Shown: positions 44,993 to 56,788 of the stretch, piece by piece
How positions within the stretch are numbered: position 1 is the first letter of the stretch
Layout: the number at the start of each line of letters is the position of its first letter
Assembly (NCBI RefSeq): GCF_007655135.1
Contig: NC_045134.1
Coordinates: 20,298,568-20,362,567 of the forward strand
Direction: 5' to 3'
From: Punica granatum
Lineage: Eukaryota > Streptophyta > Magnoliopsida > Myrtales > Lythraceae
Length of the DNA: 64,000 nt
Made by a program: the position numbers and the translations under genes
The notes under the pieces: generated by a model
The model's database searches: none
The model's input: the letters and a program-made list of their open reading frames with translations, nothing else
Told to the model about the DNA's origin: nothing

Positions 44993-46175
44993 CTGAGCCG
45001 ACTCGACGAGTTCGATCCTGAACTAGCTCAAACTCGACTCGCTTGTAGCAGTCGAACTTAGATCAAGCTAGACCAAGCTTGAATATCTGATCTTGATTTT
45101 GGCTTGAGTTGTAAATGAGCAATTCAAACATTCTAATTTCTAGGATTTCTTACTAAACTTATTTTTCACAAGTTGGGAAACTATAACAAGAAAAATCCAA
45201 GAGTAAGTTAGGTGGGCCATATTTAAATTAGTAGGCACATTCAACAAACATGCACAAACAGAAGCCCAGCTGATGACAACTAAAAATTGTTCAGTTTAAC
45301 TCAACTTATTTGCAAAAAAAGACAAAATATCTTACCTTTTGTTGGATTGTGGGCCCCATAAGGGAAATAAAGAAGGCTGGCAAGAACAATTACCAACTCC
45401 ACTTGTCATGGCTTTTTTATTTTCAATTTTTTTTTGGCCTTTTCCAATGCAGATGCTTCAACAAAGCAGGCGAGTTGAGGTAAGCCTCCCGTGAAGGTGA
45501 ACAGAGAAACCCATGAATCAGTAATCCACAACAACAGAAAACCCATTCCATCGAGCAGACAAGGAAACCATATTGGTTCGTTTTCATAAATTGCAAAGAG
45601 AAATGCAGCTGCCCATCCCACAGAACTTACAGTGAAATGGCAACGACCAGATGCCAAACAGAGCTATATGGGCATGCCTTCTACTCAGAGTTTTGAAACC
45701 AAATAACACGCATTCAAAGTGAGTGAGCAGACAAGGAAGAAACAGGCAACGGCCTGATGCATAACATAGTTATACGGACATTCTGTTAACTGAGCAGGAA
45801 GAACACCAGATAACAAGGCCAATCCCGGAAGGATAACAAACGAGGCAGAAAATGAAGAACAGACCAATGCAAAACGGCGCTACACCACCAGGGCTTTTAC
45901 TCAGGAAGTAAGGATACTAGATAACCAGGTGAGCTCTCGGTGAGCAAATAAGGAAGAAAATCAACAAACTTTTGCAACCGAGAAGCAGTAATCAAGAGAG
46001 AGGGCACACGATGATACCTCGCTACTGATGCCTCTCCAAATCGGTGGTTAACGCAGTTCTTAAAGCCTCACCCGGAAGCATAACAGAGCACTAGAGGGGG
46101 CCCCCAACAAAGACCCAAGTCGGGAATCTTTGTCCTTCGGTGACAGACAACACTCTTTTCGCGAATCAATCCTGA
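44993..46175. other. intergenic DNA or unrecognised transcribed region
   Basis: Two short minus-strand frames (45406-45657 and 45685-45867) are hydrophobic but have no family resemblance. Phrases such as 'gagcagacaaggaa' and 'accagat--caaa' recur between 45480 and 45960, suggesting a diverged direct repeat of about 190 bp. Sequence at 46000-46180 continues across the G1 insertion at 51447 and may belong to a minus-strand leader exon. Confidence 0.4.
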
Positions 46176-46180
46176 CAAAG

Positions 46181-46555
46181 TGTCACGGGTTGAAAAGGGG
46201 AAAAGGAGTCAATCGCAATAAAAAAGAGGGTCGTGGGTTAGAAAGAGAGGAAAGGGGTCAATTTGTAAAGAACTGAGAATGAGGGACGAGAATAGAAAAA
46301 GTATAAGAATAGGGGTATGTTTCATAGAGTCCGATAAAGTAGTTACAAGAGAGGCATGAGAAGCGTGAGTCAGTGATTCCTTGTATAAAAGGACACTGAT
46401 GTAATCACTACAAATCATCTAAGAATGAAGAAAGTTATTTCTCTGTTATCTCTCTGATCATCTTATTTCCCTCTGATTTCCTTCTTCTTCTTCTCTCGAT
46501 CTTCTATCCTTCTCTATATCGTTCTAGCCCGTATTTGTTGGTTCAGTCTATCACA
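46181..46555 (+). repeat. G1 5' LTR
   Basis: The LTR begins TGTCACGGG and ends ATCACA. It includes a TATA box (tataaaagg, 46384-46392) and a CT-rich leader. Confidence 0.95.
46384..46392 (+). promoter_or_regulatory. TATA box in G1 5' LTR
   Basis: The sequence ttgtataaaaggaca is a strong TATA match. It is followed after about 30-40 bp by 'atcatctaagaatg', where transcription would be expected to start. The 3' LTR has lost this box. Confidence 0.6.
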
Positions 46556-46557
46556 AG

Positions 46558-46570
46558 TGGTATTAGAGAC
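46558..46570 (+). other. G1 primer binding site
   Basis: TGGTATTAGAGAC lies two bases after the 5' LTR. It resembles the initiator tRNA-Met complement TGGTATCAGAGCC with two changes. Confidence 0.8.
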
Positions 46571-46585
46571 TCTTTCCTAGCAATC

Positions 46586-49500
46586 ATGACAACGGGAACC
46601 CACAACCAAGAGATGAATAAGCTAGCTATGGCATTGGAGGAACGAGACAAGGCAATGGTTGAGTTCAAGAATCACACTGGCAGCCGTATAGATCAACTCA
46701 CAAAGATGATTAGTGGTCTTACCTTGTAACAGAATCGACTGATGGCACAACTGCAGTTGGGTAAGTTTGAGTCCCCTTCTCCTCCGTCGCCTAGATTAGA
46801 AGTGGGATGTTACTCCACTACCACTAGAATTGGCAAGCTTGAATTTCCTAGATTCTGTGGTGATGGGGTTAGGGACTGGCTGTATCGATGTGAGCAGTTT
46901 TTTGGGGTGGATGGGACCCCTGATGATGTCAAGGTGAAACTGGTAGCTATCCACCTTGAGGGAAGAGCTCTGCAGTGGCACCAGGCTTATGTGAGATCAT
47001 TGGGAGTAGAAGGGAAGATAGTAGGTTGGAGTGAGTATGTGACTGCAATCATATCGAGATTTGGTGATTCGGGGTATGAGGATCCTATGGCTGATCTAAA
47101 AAATTTGAAGTAGGCTGGATCTGTGCAAGACTACATGAATGAGTTTGATACATTGCTAAACAAAGTTACGATCACTAAATCTGTTGCCCTTAGCCATTTT
47201 CTGGGGGGATTAAAAATTGAAATCCAGCTACCCATTCGCATGTTTCATCCCCCTACATTAACCCAAGCCTACTCCCTATCCAAATTACAAGAATCTACCT
47301 ACTCAGCCCTCCAAAAACCTGGTTCCTCTGTCCCAAAACTACTTAACATTTTCGCCAGCAACAATCATACACCTTCCCCTAACATTCCAGCAAACATATC
47401 TAAAGGCAATCAACTAATCACCCACAGAAACACTGCCACAACCAACCACAAGGGCATAGGCAACGGACTGCTACCACTGTCAACCCTGGTTCCTCAAAGA
47501 AACACACCTTCATTACGTAACCGTTCCCACAGAACACTGACTCAGAAGAAGATGGATGAGAGAAGGCCTAAGAATCTTTGTTTTGGGTGCGAGGAGAAGT
47601 TCATACCTGGGCACAGATGTTCGAGAAGACAGACCTTCCTTATTGAAGTAAAGGCTGTAGAGGAGGATCAAGAAATGGCAGTGGAGGAAGGATAGGAAGA
47701 GACACCACCACCTCAGATATCCTTACATGCCCTCTTGGGTACTCGAAGCTTTCAGACTATGAGGGTAATGGAAAGTGTGGGTAAACGACTGCTGCACATC
47801 TTGGTGGACTCCGGTAGCACACATAACTTTGTGAATGAAGAGGTAGGGAGAAAGTTGGATTTCCCAACTGAGTTAATACCATCTGTGAAGGTGGCGGTGG
47901 CCAATGGGAACGAATTGAAATGTGAGAGGGTGTGCAAGAAGTTTAGATGGAGGATGCAAGGTAGAGAATATGAGGCTGATATGTTATTACTGCCTCTGGA
48001 AAGCTATGATATAGTCCTAGGAGTGCAGTGGCTATCTACTTTGGGGGACATATTGTGGAATTTCAAGGATCTGCAGATGAAATTTGTGATAAGAGGTAAG
48101 GAAAGTGTATTGCAAGGAAGTAATTCCGATGAGCTCAAAACAATCAAGGGGGAGCAAATGGATAAGCTATTACAAAAGAGGGATCAACTAACCAGGATGC
48201 AACTCTGCACGTTGGAATTAGCTTGTACTAGTAAGGTACAACTCAGCAGCAGTACAGATCATCAGAAGGCACCTGAACTTGGATCCCTACTAAGAGAATT
48301 TGAAGATATTTTTAGGGAGCCTAAGGGCCTACCTCCTAAAAGGCCATAGGATCACAGGATTCCACTTAAGGAAGGGACTCAACCAGTAAACATCAGGCCC
48401 TACAGGTACCCTATACTACAGAAGGATGTCATTAGGAAGATGACAAGAGAAATGATGGAGTCAAGGATTATACAAACTAGCCACAGTCCATTCTCATCCC
48501 CTATAGTGCTGGTGAAGAAGAAAGACGGTTCATGAAGGATGTGCGTGGATTACAGGAGTCTTAACAGCTTAACTATTAAGGACAAGTTCCCCATTCCCTT
48601 GGTGGAGGAATTGCTATATGAGCTACATGGGTCATCCATATTTTCGAAGATCGATCTAAGGTCAAGCTATCATTAGATCAGAATGTATGAAGCAGATGTG
48701 CAGAAGACAGCTTTCAGGACTCATGAAGGGCACTACAAGTTCCTAGTAATGCCTTTTGGGCTCACTAATGCACCCTCAACCTTTCAAGGCCTAATGAATA
48801 AGGTGTTCAGACCCCATCTCAGGAAGTTTGTCCTGGTTTTCTTTAATGATATCTTAGTTTTTAGCCAGGATTGGCATAAGCACATGGAACACCTAAGGGA
48901 GGTTTTCTCACTGCTCAGGGAACACTCCGTATTCGAGAACTAACCAAGTATAGCTTTGGATAAGGTAGAATATTTAGGGCATTATGTATCTGTTGCAGGG
49001 GTATCAACAAACCTTAAAAAGCTAATAGCAGTGCAAGAATGGCCCTCTCCCAAGATAGTGAAGCAGCTGAGGGGGTTCTTAGGTCTCACAGGATACTACA
49101 GAAGGTTTGTAAGGGGATATGGGAGTATCAGTAAACCCGTTACTGACCTTCTGAAGAAGGACTCTTTTCTGTAGACGGAGGTAGCTCAGGAAGCCTTTGA
49201 AAAACTCAAAAAAGCTATGACATTTACACCGGTGTTAGCACTCCCTGATTTCTCAAAGGAGTTCGTAATAGAGACTAATGCCTCGGGGGTAAGAATTGGA
49301 GCTATGTTGCAACAGGAGGGTCATTCAATAGCATATATCAGCAAGGTGCTAGCCCTTAGACACCAATTACTCTCGGTTTATGAAAGAAAACTCTGTGCTA
49401 TTCTATATGCAGTATAGAAATGGAATCACTATCTGAATGGGAGGTGATTTATCATCAAAACTGATCATCAAAATCTAAAGTATTTGCTGGAATAGAGGCT

Positions 49501-51103
49501 CAACACTCTTCTCCAGCATACCTGGTTAGCTAAACTGTTAGGGTATGATTACTAGATAAGGTACAAGAAAGGTAAAGAGAATGTAGTGGCAGATGCTCTC
49601 TCTCGTATATCGGGACAAGAGCTTCATCATATGGCACTCTCGGTAGTATCCTCGAGTTTCCTAGACAGGATTCAAGGAAGTTGGAACAAGGATCCTAAGA
49701 AACTCATTACAGAATTGAAAAAGAGTTCAAAGGCTCATCCGAAGTTCACTTGGAATGGGGAACAACTAAGGAGGAAAGGGAGGTTAATAGTGGGAAGTGA
49801 CTCTTCTCTAAGGCAAGATATTATAGCGGCCTATCACTCGAGCTTAGTTGGGGGACATTTTGGAGCTCAAGCTACTGCTAAGAGGATTGCGAGCCTACTA
49901 CACTGGAAGGGCATGTGGAAACAGGTCAAGCAATTTGTGAGAGAATGCCAAGTCTGTCAAGAGAACAAGACCGAGCATCTAGCATATCCAGGACTCCTCC
50001 AACCCTTACCAATGCCCAGGTCAGTCTTTACTGACATTACCATGGACTTTATTGAGGGTCTCCCTAAGTCTATGGGAAAGGAGGTAGTATTCGTGGTGGT
50101 TGATAGATGCATCAAATATGCTCATTTCATGGCCCTCCCTCACCCTATGGTAGCCCAAGTTTTCCTAGACAACGTTCTTAAACTACACGGGATGCCAAAA
50201 ACTATCGTGAGTGACCAGGATCCTGTGTTCCTAAGCAAGTTTTGGCAGGACCTATTTAGATTACAAGGAGTGGAGCTACTGGCATCCATAGCTTACCACC
50301 CACAGACTGATGGGCAGTCTGAGGCCGTCAACAAGTGTCTTGAGACCTATCTAAGGTGTATGACAGGTGATAAGCCAACTATGTGGGCTAAGTGGGTATC
50401 ACTAGCAGAATGGTGGTATAACACTACCTACCACAGCTCTACAGGGAGGACACCCTTTGAAGCACTATACGGATTCCAACCTCCCTTAAACATGCCCTAT
50501 TTCCCTCATGATTCAACAGTAGCAGCAGTGGATGCATATATGACAGACAAGGAAAGCATGATCAAAATTCTCAAGTTTCATCTGAAGAGAGCTCAAGATA
50601 GGATGAAGACACAAGCAGACAAGAAAAGAACCGAAAGGGAGTTTTCGGTGGGAGATTCGGTCTATCTAAAGTTACAACCCTACAGGCAAGGGACCGTAGC
50701 TAGCAGACCATTCGAGAAGCTTTCTCCCCGGTTCTTCGGTCCCTTTGAAATCCTAGAAAAAATCGGTAAAGTGGCTTACAAACTCAAGTTACCTGCTTCA
50801 GCACAAATCTACCCCGTTTTCCACGTCTCCCAACTCAAGAGGGCTATCGAGGTCACTAATTGTTCAATTGAGCTACCAAGGATAGCTGTCGACTCAGGAA
50901 ACCAGACTAAACAACTAGTTGTAATGCTGGAATAAAGAATGGTGAGAAGGGGAAATAAGGCGGCGGCCCAAGTGCTGATGCACTGGACCAACACCTCCCC
51001 AGCCGAGGCGACCTGGGAGTACGCCGACGAGCTCAGGTGGCGTTTTCCGTGGTTCGACCTTGAGGGCAATGGTTTTGGAAGGGAGGGGAATGTCATGGGT
51101 TAG
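46586..51103 (+). pseudogene. G1 gypsy gag-pol polyprotein, single frame with 13 stops
   Basis: The frame starts at ATG 46586 (MTTGTHNQ). Gag includes the RDWLYRCEQFF block (46870s) and a zinc knuckle-like CFGCEEKFIPGHRC near 47580. The protease has LVDSGSTHNF near 47805. RT has [20 protein letters not shown] and the catalytic site, here FFND (usually F-x-DD). RNase H has ETNASG where D is expected. Integrase has the HHCC finger (ECQVCQ) and the catalytic core ([23 protein letters not shown]). The chromodomain (LMHWTNTSPAEATWEY) follows a stop at 50933. Stops lie at 46727, 47111, 47693, 48347, 48533, 48674, 48941, 49172, 49415, 49445, 49493, 49553 and 50933. No frameshift occurs over 4.5 kb. 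Confidence 0.95.
51081..51090 (+). other. G1 polypurine tract
   Basis: gggaggggaa lies directly before the 3' LTR start TGTCATGGG. It overlaps the end of the polyprotein frame, which stops inside the LTR. Confidence 0.85.
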
Positions 51104-51441
51104 AATGGTGAAAAGGAGTCAATTGCAATAAAAAAGAGAGTCGCGGGTTAGAAAGAGAGGAAAGGGGTCAATTTGTAAAGAACTGAGAATGAGGGACAAG
51201 AATAGAAAAAGTATAAGAATAGGGGTATATTTCATAGAGTCTGATAAAATAGTTACAAGAGAGGCATGAGAAGCGTGAGTCAGTAATTGATACTGATGTA
51301 ATCACTATAGATCATCTAAGAATGAAGAAAGTTATTTCTCTGCTATCTCTCTGGTCATCTTATTTCCTTCTTCTTCTTCTCTCGATCTTCTCTCCTTCTC
51401 TATATCGTTCTAGCCCGTATTTGTTGGTTCAGTCTATCACA
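51091..51441 (+). repeat. G1 3' LTR
   Basis: It matches 46181-46555 but lacks about 15 bp including the TATA box, and about 10 bp of the pyrimidine tract. About 15 substitutions also separate the copies. Confidence 0.95.
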
Positions 51442-51446
51442 CAAAG

Positions 51447-52255
51447 CTCATGCTTTTCACTGTTCTTAAAACGACCTTTGCCCCGGTGCTCCTCACGGAC
51501 GAACAATCTGCAAATAATGCAAGGATAAGGTCAGTAATCGGTGAAATTGACTCCTCTGAGACAGTAATCGGGAGTTTCCAACCTCGATTACGACGTCCTT
51601 GTGCCGATTTCGCCGAAATTATGCCGTGAATGTTCGGAACCCTAAAGATGAGAATCGAGCATGAAGGAAGGAGGAGCTTTCCGAGGGTTTCTGTTGGGTT
51701 GTCGGGCCCCTACCCAACGGTACTCTTGTTGAGCACCGACAGCACGCAAAAATATATATATATATGTGTGTGTGTAACGACTAGTCAAACCAAGCCAACT
51801 GGGCCCCCCTCCACATTCAAAAGTTCAGGCCTCCTCTGTCGGGTTGCGGGTTAAATTAAGCTGAGTTGAACAATTGTTCACTTCCCAAACAGGTCAACAT
51901 TGTACCGTTTTGATAATTTTCTCTTAAAAAAAAGGAAGGGAAAAGTTAAAAATAAAAAATTAAAGAGGGGAGGGTCAAACCTGGGCTGCCAGCCTGCCAA
52001 TATTAGTGCGGTGTCATTCCGGTGTTTCACATTTTTTATTTTATTTTATTAAATCATCTCTCAGAGACCGCTCGAGAGGAACGTCCTCATTGCCATTGCA
52101 AGTTTAACTGCGTACCTGATGTTCCAGAAAGGAGGTGCCCCCTCCGGGGTATCTGGTCAGAATATGGATCGACCCCACATCTACGCTATGGTTTGACTAG
52201 CTCGACATAATTAGTCGGACTCCAATTCGACTTTCAAATGTTACGATTTACACAC
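51447..52255. other. gene-flank-like DNA right of G1
   Basis: On the minus strand, 51530-51700 looks like a leader: a telobox-like 'ccctaaa' element at 51640, a C/T-rich stretch, and a possible acceptor (tatttgcag) at about 51510-51518 followed by an exon-like segment that G1 interrupts. A (ta)(tg) microsatellite is at 51752-51774. No protein is recognised. Confidence 0.4.
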
Positions 52256-52259
52256 AAAA

Positions 52260-52508
52260 AAATTCATCTCACACGTTCTGGCTATCCCCATTTTGGCATA
52301 CACGAATACCAATTTATACGACTTCTATAGCACGGTGAATACCATAGGATTTATTGTGTGTCTTAGCGTAATAGTACTTCTTATCAGTGGTCTTCCTATA
52401 CGAAGAAGTTTCTTGGTGTGGGTCTTGATGGTGCTAATGCGGGTTGTACTGTCACGCATTATGCTATCTTATAGTGTCGGTGGCTTTTACGTCACTTCGC
52501 GGCCGTAA
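52260..52508 (+). pseudogene. ankyrin/PGG-type membrane protein, C-terminal fragment
   Basis: The open frame carries 'FYSTVNTIGFIVCLSVIVLLISGLP' split by no stop, then 'RSFLVWVLMVLM' and a second hydrophobic stretch. This matches the PGG domain of plant ankyrin-repeat membrane proteins: an NT-x-GF segment, then a transmembrane helix, a basic loop and another helix. No ankyrin repeats and no natural start are seen upstream, so it is a detached last exon or a relic. Known relatives act in membranes in stress or defence signalling; nothing can be said for this fragment. Confidence 0.6.
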
Positions 52509-53430
52509 TACAACGGTAGCCATAATCTGGCTTGAGTATTCTTGTTTGGGCGGGTGGTATAATTCTCCTGATTCTATTGCGCATGGTTTGCTTATTGGCT
52601 AGAGCTTGGCGCCCATGCATGTAATTTACTTGCAATTAATTAATTACTTCAAACCTCCCTCATTCTAATGTACTTGTTTCCACAAGGAATTTTATGAATT
52701 CATTTGAAGCTTATTAAGCGGGAGAAGATAGTGCATGCAATCTGCCGACAAATGTAGGAAGAAATAAAAGGATACATATATCATATCTTGTTGAGATTAG
52801 ACTGTTATATATACAATTGTGAAAGTACTCAATTTGGATTGGTGACTCAAATTCCATCTTATGTATTGCAATATATAACCATGTTGAATGTGTTCTTCGT
52901 TTTAAATGTCATTATAAAACTTCATAAATGTTTGATCCACTTCTTTTTCCAATTTTTCGGAATTCTTTGGAGGGCAGATTGCCAGCAACAATAGAAAGTC
53001 CGATTCATGGTCAAGGATGGTACCCGTGAACCCTAGGCTGCCTCGGTTTCTCTTCAATTTTCAACGTTTCTGCTTGGCGTACATATGATTCGGTCTGTGT
53101 CAACAATTTCTCCGGAAAGCAAAATGATTTAGTTTAGTTTTGCAGTCAGGCAAAAATTCCAGTTGACAAGAACAATGCTGAGATAGTGTCGCAATAGCCA
53201 ACTAACTGCATCTCCAATCGGAAATGAATCATGGTAAATAACAAATTCAAGGTAATTTTAACAGCATGCACCACACTCAATAGAAAGTTACGAATGTAGA
53301 GTACCGAAATATGGGCTGTTGTTGATATATATTCATCAAGTGAGAGCTACGACATTCATGGTGAAACACAAAAGAAATACAAGCGGACAAACAGCAGTGA
53401 CATCACTAACCCATGTCCAAAAACACTAAC
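52509..53430. other. intergenic DNA between the PGG fragment and SmD1
   Basis: AT-rich sequence with a short (at)-rich stretch near 52780-52810. No gene-like frame. The part nearest 53430 should be the 3' flank and poly(A) region of SmD1. Confidence 0.5.
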
Positions 53431-53524
53431 TAATCATGCAGTCCAAAAGTTAAAACCTCGGTACAGAATTCCTCGGTCAAATCTCGGTAAAAAAATTTCA
53501 AGTTTAAAGCCCCAAACAGAATAC

Positions 53525-55194
53525 TTAACGGCCACGCCCTCGTCCACGACCGCGTCCCCGGCCCCGACCTCGTCCCAGAGGCTTCCCTGCAATGCAGACA
53601 AAGTACTACCATAAGTCAACAACCTCAAATAATAGCTAAATTTGGGAAGAAAAGAAATGCCATTAGATTTTGAGAAAGAGAGATGAATTTGAATACCAGC
53701 AGTGGGCTTCTTGGGCTTGACCCTCGGTGTCTCTTCTACCAGTAAAGTCTCAAGGTTCAAACTGTCGGGGAGGATGTAGTAGCGGATGTTGTTGCCCCTC
53801 ACACTCAAGTGGTCGAGTGTTACTGGATTCTTTCCCTTCAGAGTAAGTTTAACTGTCTTCAGATGTGTGTTCATGCTGATATCAACGCCTGCACAACACG
53901 CACAAACTCCTGCACGTGAGAACACATCAAGTTCCTTCAATGGGGCTGCATGAACCATTTAAGAGCCTCAAACATGAGACTGACACTTAGATCTTCCACA
54001 ATGAGTTTTAAGAATTGTGCTTGTTAGCTCTCCGTGCTGCAGTAAAGAACAAAGAGATATAAAGTTGAATACCAACTCACTCAGTTTTTGCTTTTATAGA
54101 GATCATATCATTAAGTGTCTGATACAAAATGAAAACAACAAAAAGTGGTAAAAAATGTCACTTTTAGAAGTTGATGTAATGTTGAATTCTAGATCGAATC
54201 GTAACCTCTATCAAAAGACCCCTGAAGACAGAATAAAATGAAGGCCATTTTGCCCACATGTTGCAGGTGATTCTGATTATACTCATTCTATAGAAAGAGA
54301 AATAATGGCCAATGTCAAGATTCGGGACACATAATCACTGGGACACAAAACAGAAAAACTCCCTAGAGCCAATATAATGATATGAACCACAAGTTAAACA
54401 ACAAAATTTCCAACTTCGAGCTACTCCAATATGCAGATTAACCATCCGTATTCAGAATCAATCCCACGAAATTGCAGGAACAAATTCCATCATTTCACTT
54501 AACCATTGAAAGGACAAACAAAATGATGTATTGCTGCAATCACCAGGAGTAACCATACCATGAATTTGAGTTAGATAGCAATATCCATGAAATTGCAGGA
54601 ACAGATTCCATCATTCCATTAAACTACTGATGGACAAACAAAACAATTTGCTGCAATCAGCAGGAGGAAGCAACCAACCACCAAATATATGGATACCTAA
54701 TTCACTACATTTCACTAGGCAGGAATTTGGATTGCAGGGCAACACTGAAAGCAGGTGAGTAAGATGGCCAAATTGCAACATCAGGAGGCCGCCAAATGAG
54801 ATAATTATGCGGTAATTAGAGAGAAATTGCAGCAATTTAAGTGATTGTGATACTGCCAAGTTCTAATGAGACACCGCTGAGACGAGTCACAGAACAAGAA
54901 TGGTAGCGGAAGGTTTAACAAAACCCTAAACCCTAAAATAGAGGAAGACGTTCTAGAGGGAGGTGGAGAAAGAAGCGGGTGAGGGAAGTGGAACCTGTGA
55001 TGGTGCCATGAACGACGGTCCCGTTCTTGAGCTCAATGGACACGGTCTCATTGTTCAGCTTCATCAAGAACCTGCGCCGCAGCAAATCGAAAGAACAGCA
55101 GAGGATGTGAGTTTGGCTGACCAGACAACGACTTTGCTAACATCAGTGAGTTAAGAAAGAGGCAGAAGAGAGGGAGCGACCTGACGAGCTTCAT
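53525..55194 (-). CDS. SmD1: small nuclear ribonucleoprotein SmD1
   Basis: Four exons on the minus strand: 55194-55181, 55071-54995, 53888-53697 and 53586-53525, joined by GT-AG introns of 109, 1106 and 110 nt. Together they encode 114 residues. The start is [15 protein letters not shown], followed by the Sm1 motif ([17 protein letters not shown]), the Sm2 motif ([14 protein letters not shown]) and a C-terminal GR-repeat tail after KPLG. Length and exon 1 of only 14 nt suit plant SmD1. SmD1 is a core subunit of the heptameric Sm ring on U1, U2, U4 and U5 snRNA, needed for pre-mRNA splicing in the nucleus; the GR tail is the usual site of arginine dimethylation. All key residues look intact, so it is probably functional. 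Confidence 0.96.
54920..54940 (-). promoter_or_regulatory. two adjacent teloboxes in SmD1 intron 2
   Basis: The plus strand reads aaaaccctaaaccctaaaa, two telobox units, about 55 bp downstream of exon 2. Teloboxes near the 5' end are common in plant genes for translation and RNA-processing proteins; action from within the intron is inferred. Confidence 0.55.
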
Positions 55195-56738
55195 CGTCGT
55201 AGGAGGATGACGGTAGGGGGTCGGAGCTCCGGCGGAGGGTGAAGACGGAGGAGTAGCAGTGTGGACAGAGACGTAGTCCCAGTCGAGAAGTGTTCGGCCG
55301 GGGGGGTGGGTTTGTGTGGGGTGGGGAGAGAGTTTTTTGGGTTTGAGAAATTAAAATTGGGTTTAGAAATTAAAATTGGGTAAATCCAATTTTCATGTAA
55401 AAACGTTGTTCTAACAAAAAGAAAATATAAAAATAAAACTATTATAGTGTCCTTAATTGAATTTTAGAACAATATGATATAATTATGATCGTCTACAACC
55501 TACATAAAGTAAGGTTTGGAAATATGTGCTGAACCATATATATATATATATAAATATATATATATATCGGCGAGAAGACGAGTAATCTCACTCGAGTGTT
55601 GAGTCGGTTTTGACCCCAAAATAAAATGTTTTACAATGGGTTTCTCACCCTTGCACTGCAAAAAAATTTCTCTAAGATTTCAATTCATGGTTGAATTATA
55701 ATAAGAATTGTGGACCTCATAATGTACATGAAATTCCCGAGTTGCTACCATTCACTAATTTTAAAGGGCATTAGGCATGAAATAAAATTTATTAAGTAAC
55801 ATCGTCTTATATTATCGGCCATTAAATATTTAAATTAAAGTTTTTATGGTTTTAAATATGACAATAATAAATCTATTTCTATTTATTTTCTCAACATCAA
55901 TCAATAATAAATTTATTTCTTATGAACAATGTTTGAAGAAAATTATTTTGAAAATATGTACCATCATTCCGTAAAGATTAGATAATTATAAAAAAGAATT
56001 ACGTAAAGATTAGAAATCTAATATGACACCCTGAGAATGCAAACCTTTCGAGTTTTTTTGCACAATGATTTTCCAAAGAAAAGGTGAAATTGGGCAAAGC
56101 TATCCGTTCCCTAGCAATTCTCTCAATTGTTAAATGCCTTTGGGGGTCAAATTCTTTTGACTCGAACAACTCAAGTACCTCGAGTTTTCACCATATTTAT
56201 CAAGTGGGCTTCTATTTTTATCCAAGTATGTGTTTGATAATTATATATATATATATATATATATATCAAAGCGCGAAATAAGAGGATTCCATTTGATAAT
56301 CCTTTAACTCTTAGTAAAACGTCATCAGTTATTCACGAGGCCATCATTCTAAAACTTTAAGCTTGTGATTTATCGTCTTTTGGATTGTTCAGAGAATTTA
56401 ATTTCAAATAGGGATATTCGTATATTTGCTTTTTCAAATTTTGATTGAATGAACTTTTGCTATATTTTATTTGATATATCGTATTCGATAAACCTTTTAC
56501 ATATGTCCATATTATTTGTATAGATTAATATATAATTATTAGTTTTATGAAAAATTAAAAGTCTTCTCGAATATTTAAAACCCTCATCGAGGTACAAGAT
56601 ACTTTTTCAAATTCAATACCCTAAAAATTCTATGAATGAAGACTTGAAAATTCATTGTATATATACATATTTTTTTTCTATTTGCTTTAATTTTTTATAC
56701 ATCTTTACTTTTACATGATATTTTCTTGAGCAGATTTA

Positions 56739-56788
<50 letters not shown>

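Larger units (their letters stand above)
46176..51446 (+). mobile_element. G1: complete Ty3/gypsy chromovirus
   Basis: The element has LTRs at 46181-46555 and 51091-51441, a perfect target duplication caaag (46176-46180 and 51442-51446), a tRNA-Met-type primer site, gag, protease, RT, RNase H, integrase and a C-terminal chromodomain. Short LTRs of about 375 bp and the chromodomain suit a Reina-like clade; that placement is from memory. The copy is dead through stop codons. Confidence 0.95.

Noticed and set aside
53430..53958. 174-codon minus-strand frame over SmD1 taken as one exon
   Set aside because: It reads through introns. Splice sites at 53888, 53697 and 53586 give an exact SmD1 sequence, whereas the unspliced frame does not.
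54920..54940. Interstitial telomere repeat or chromosome end
   Set aside because: There are only two AAACCCT units inside an SmD1 intron; this is a telobox, not a telomere tract.
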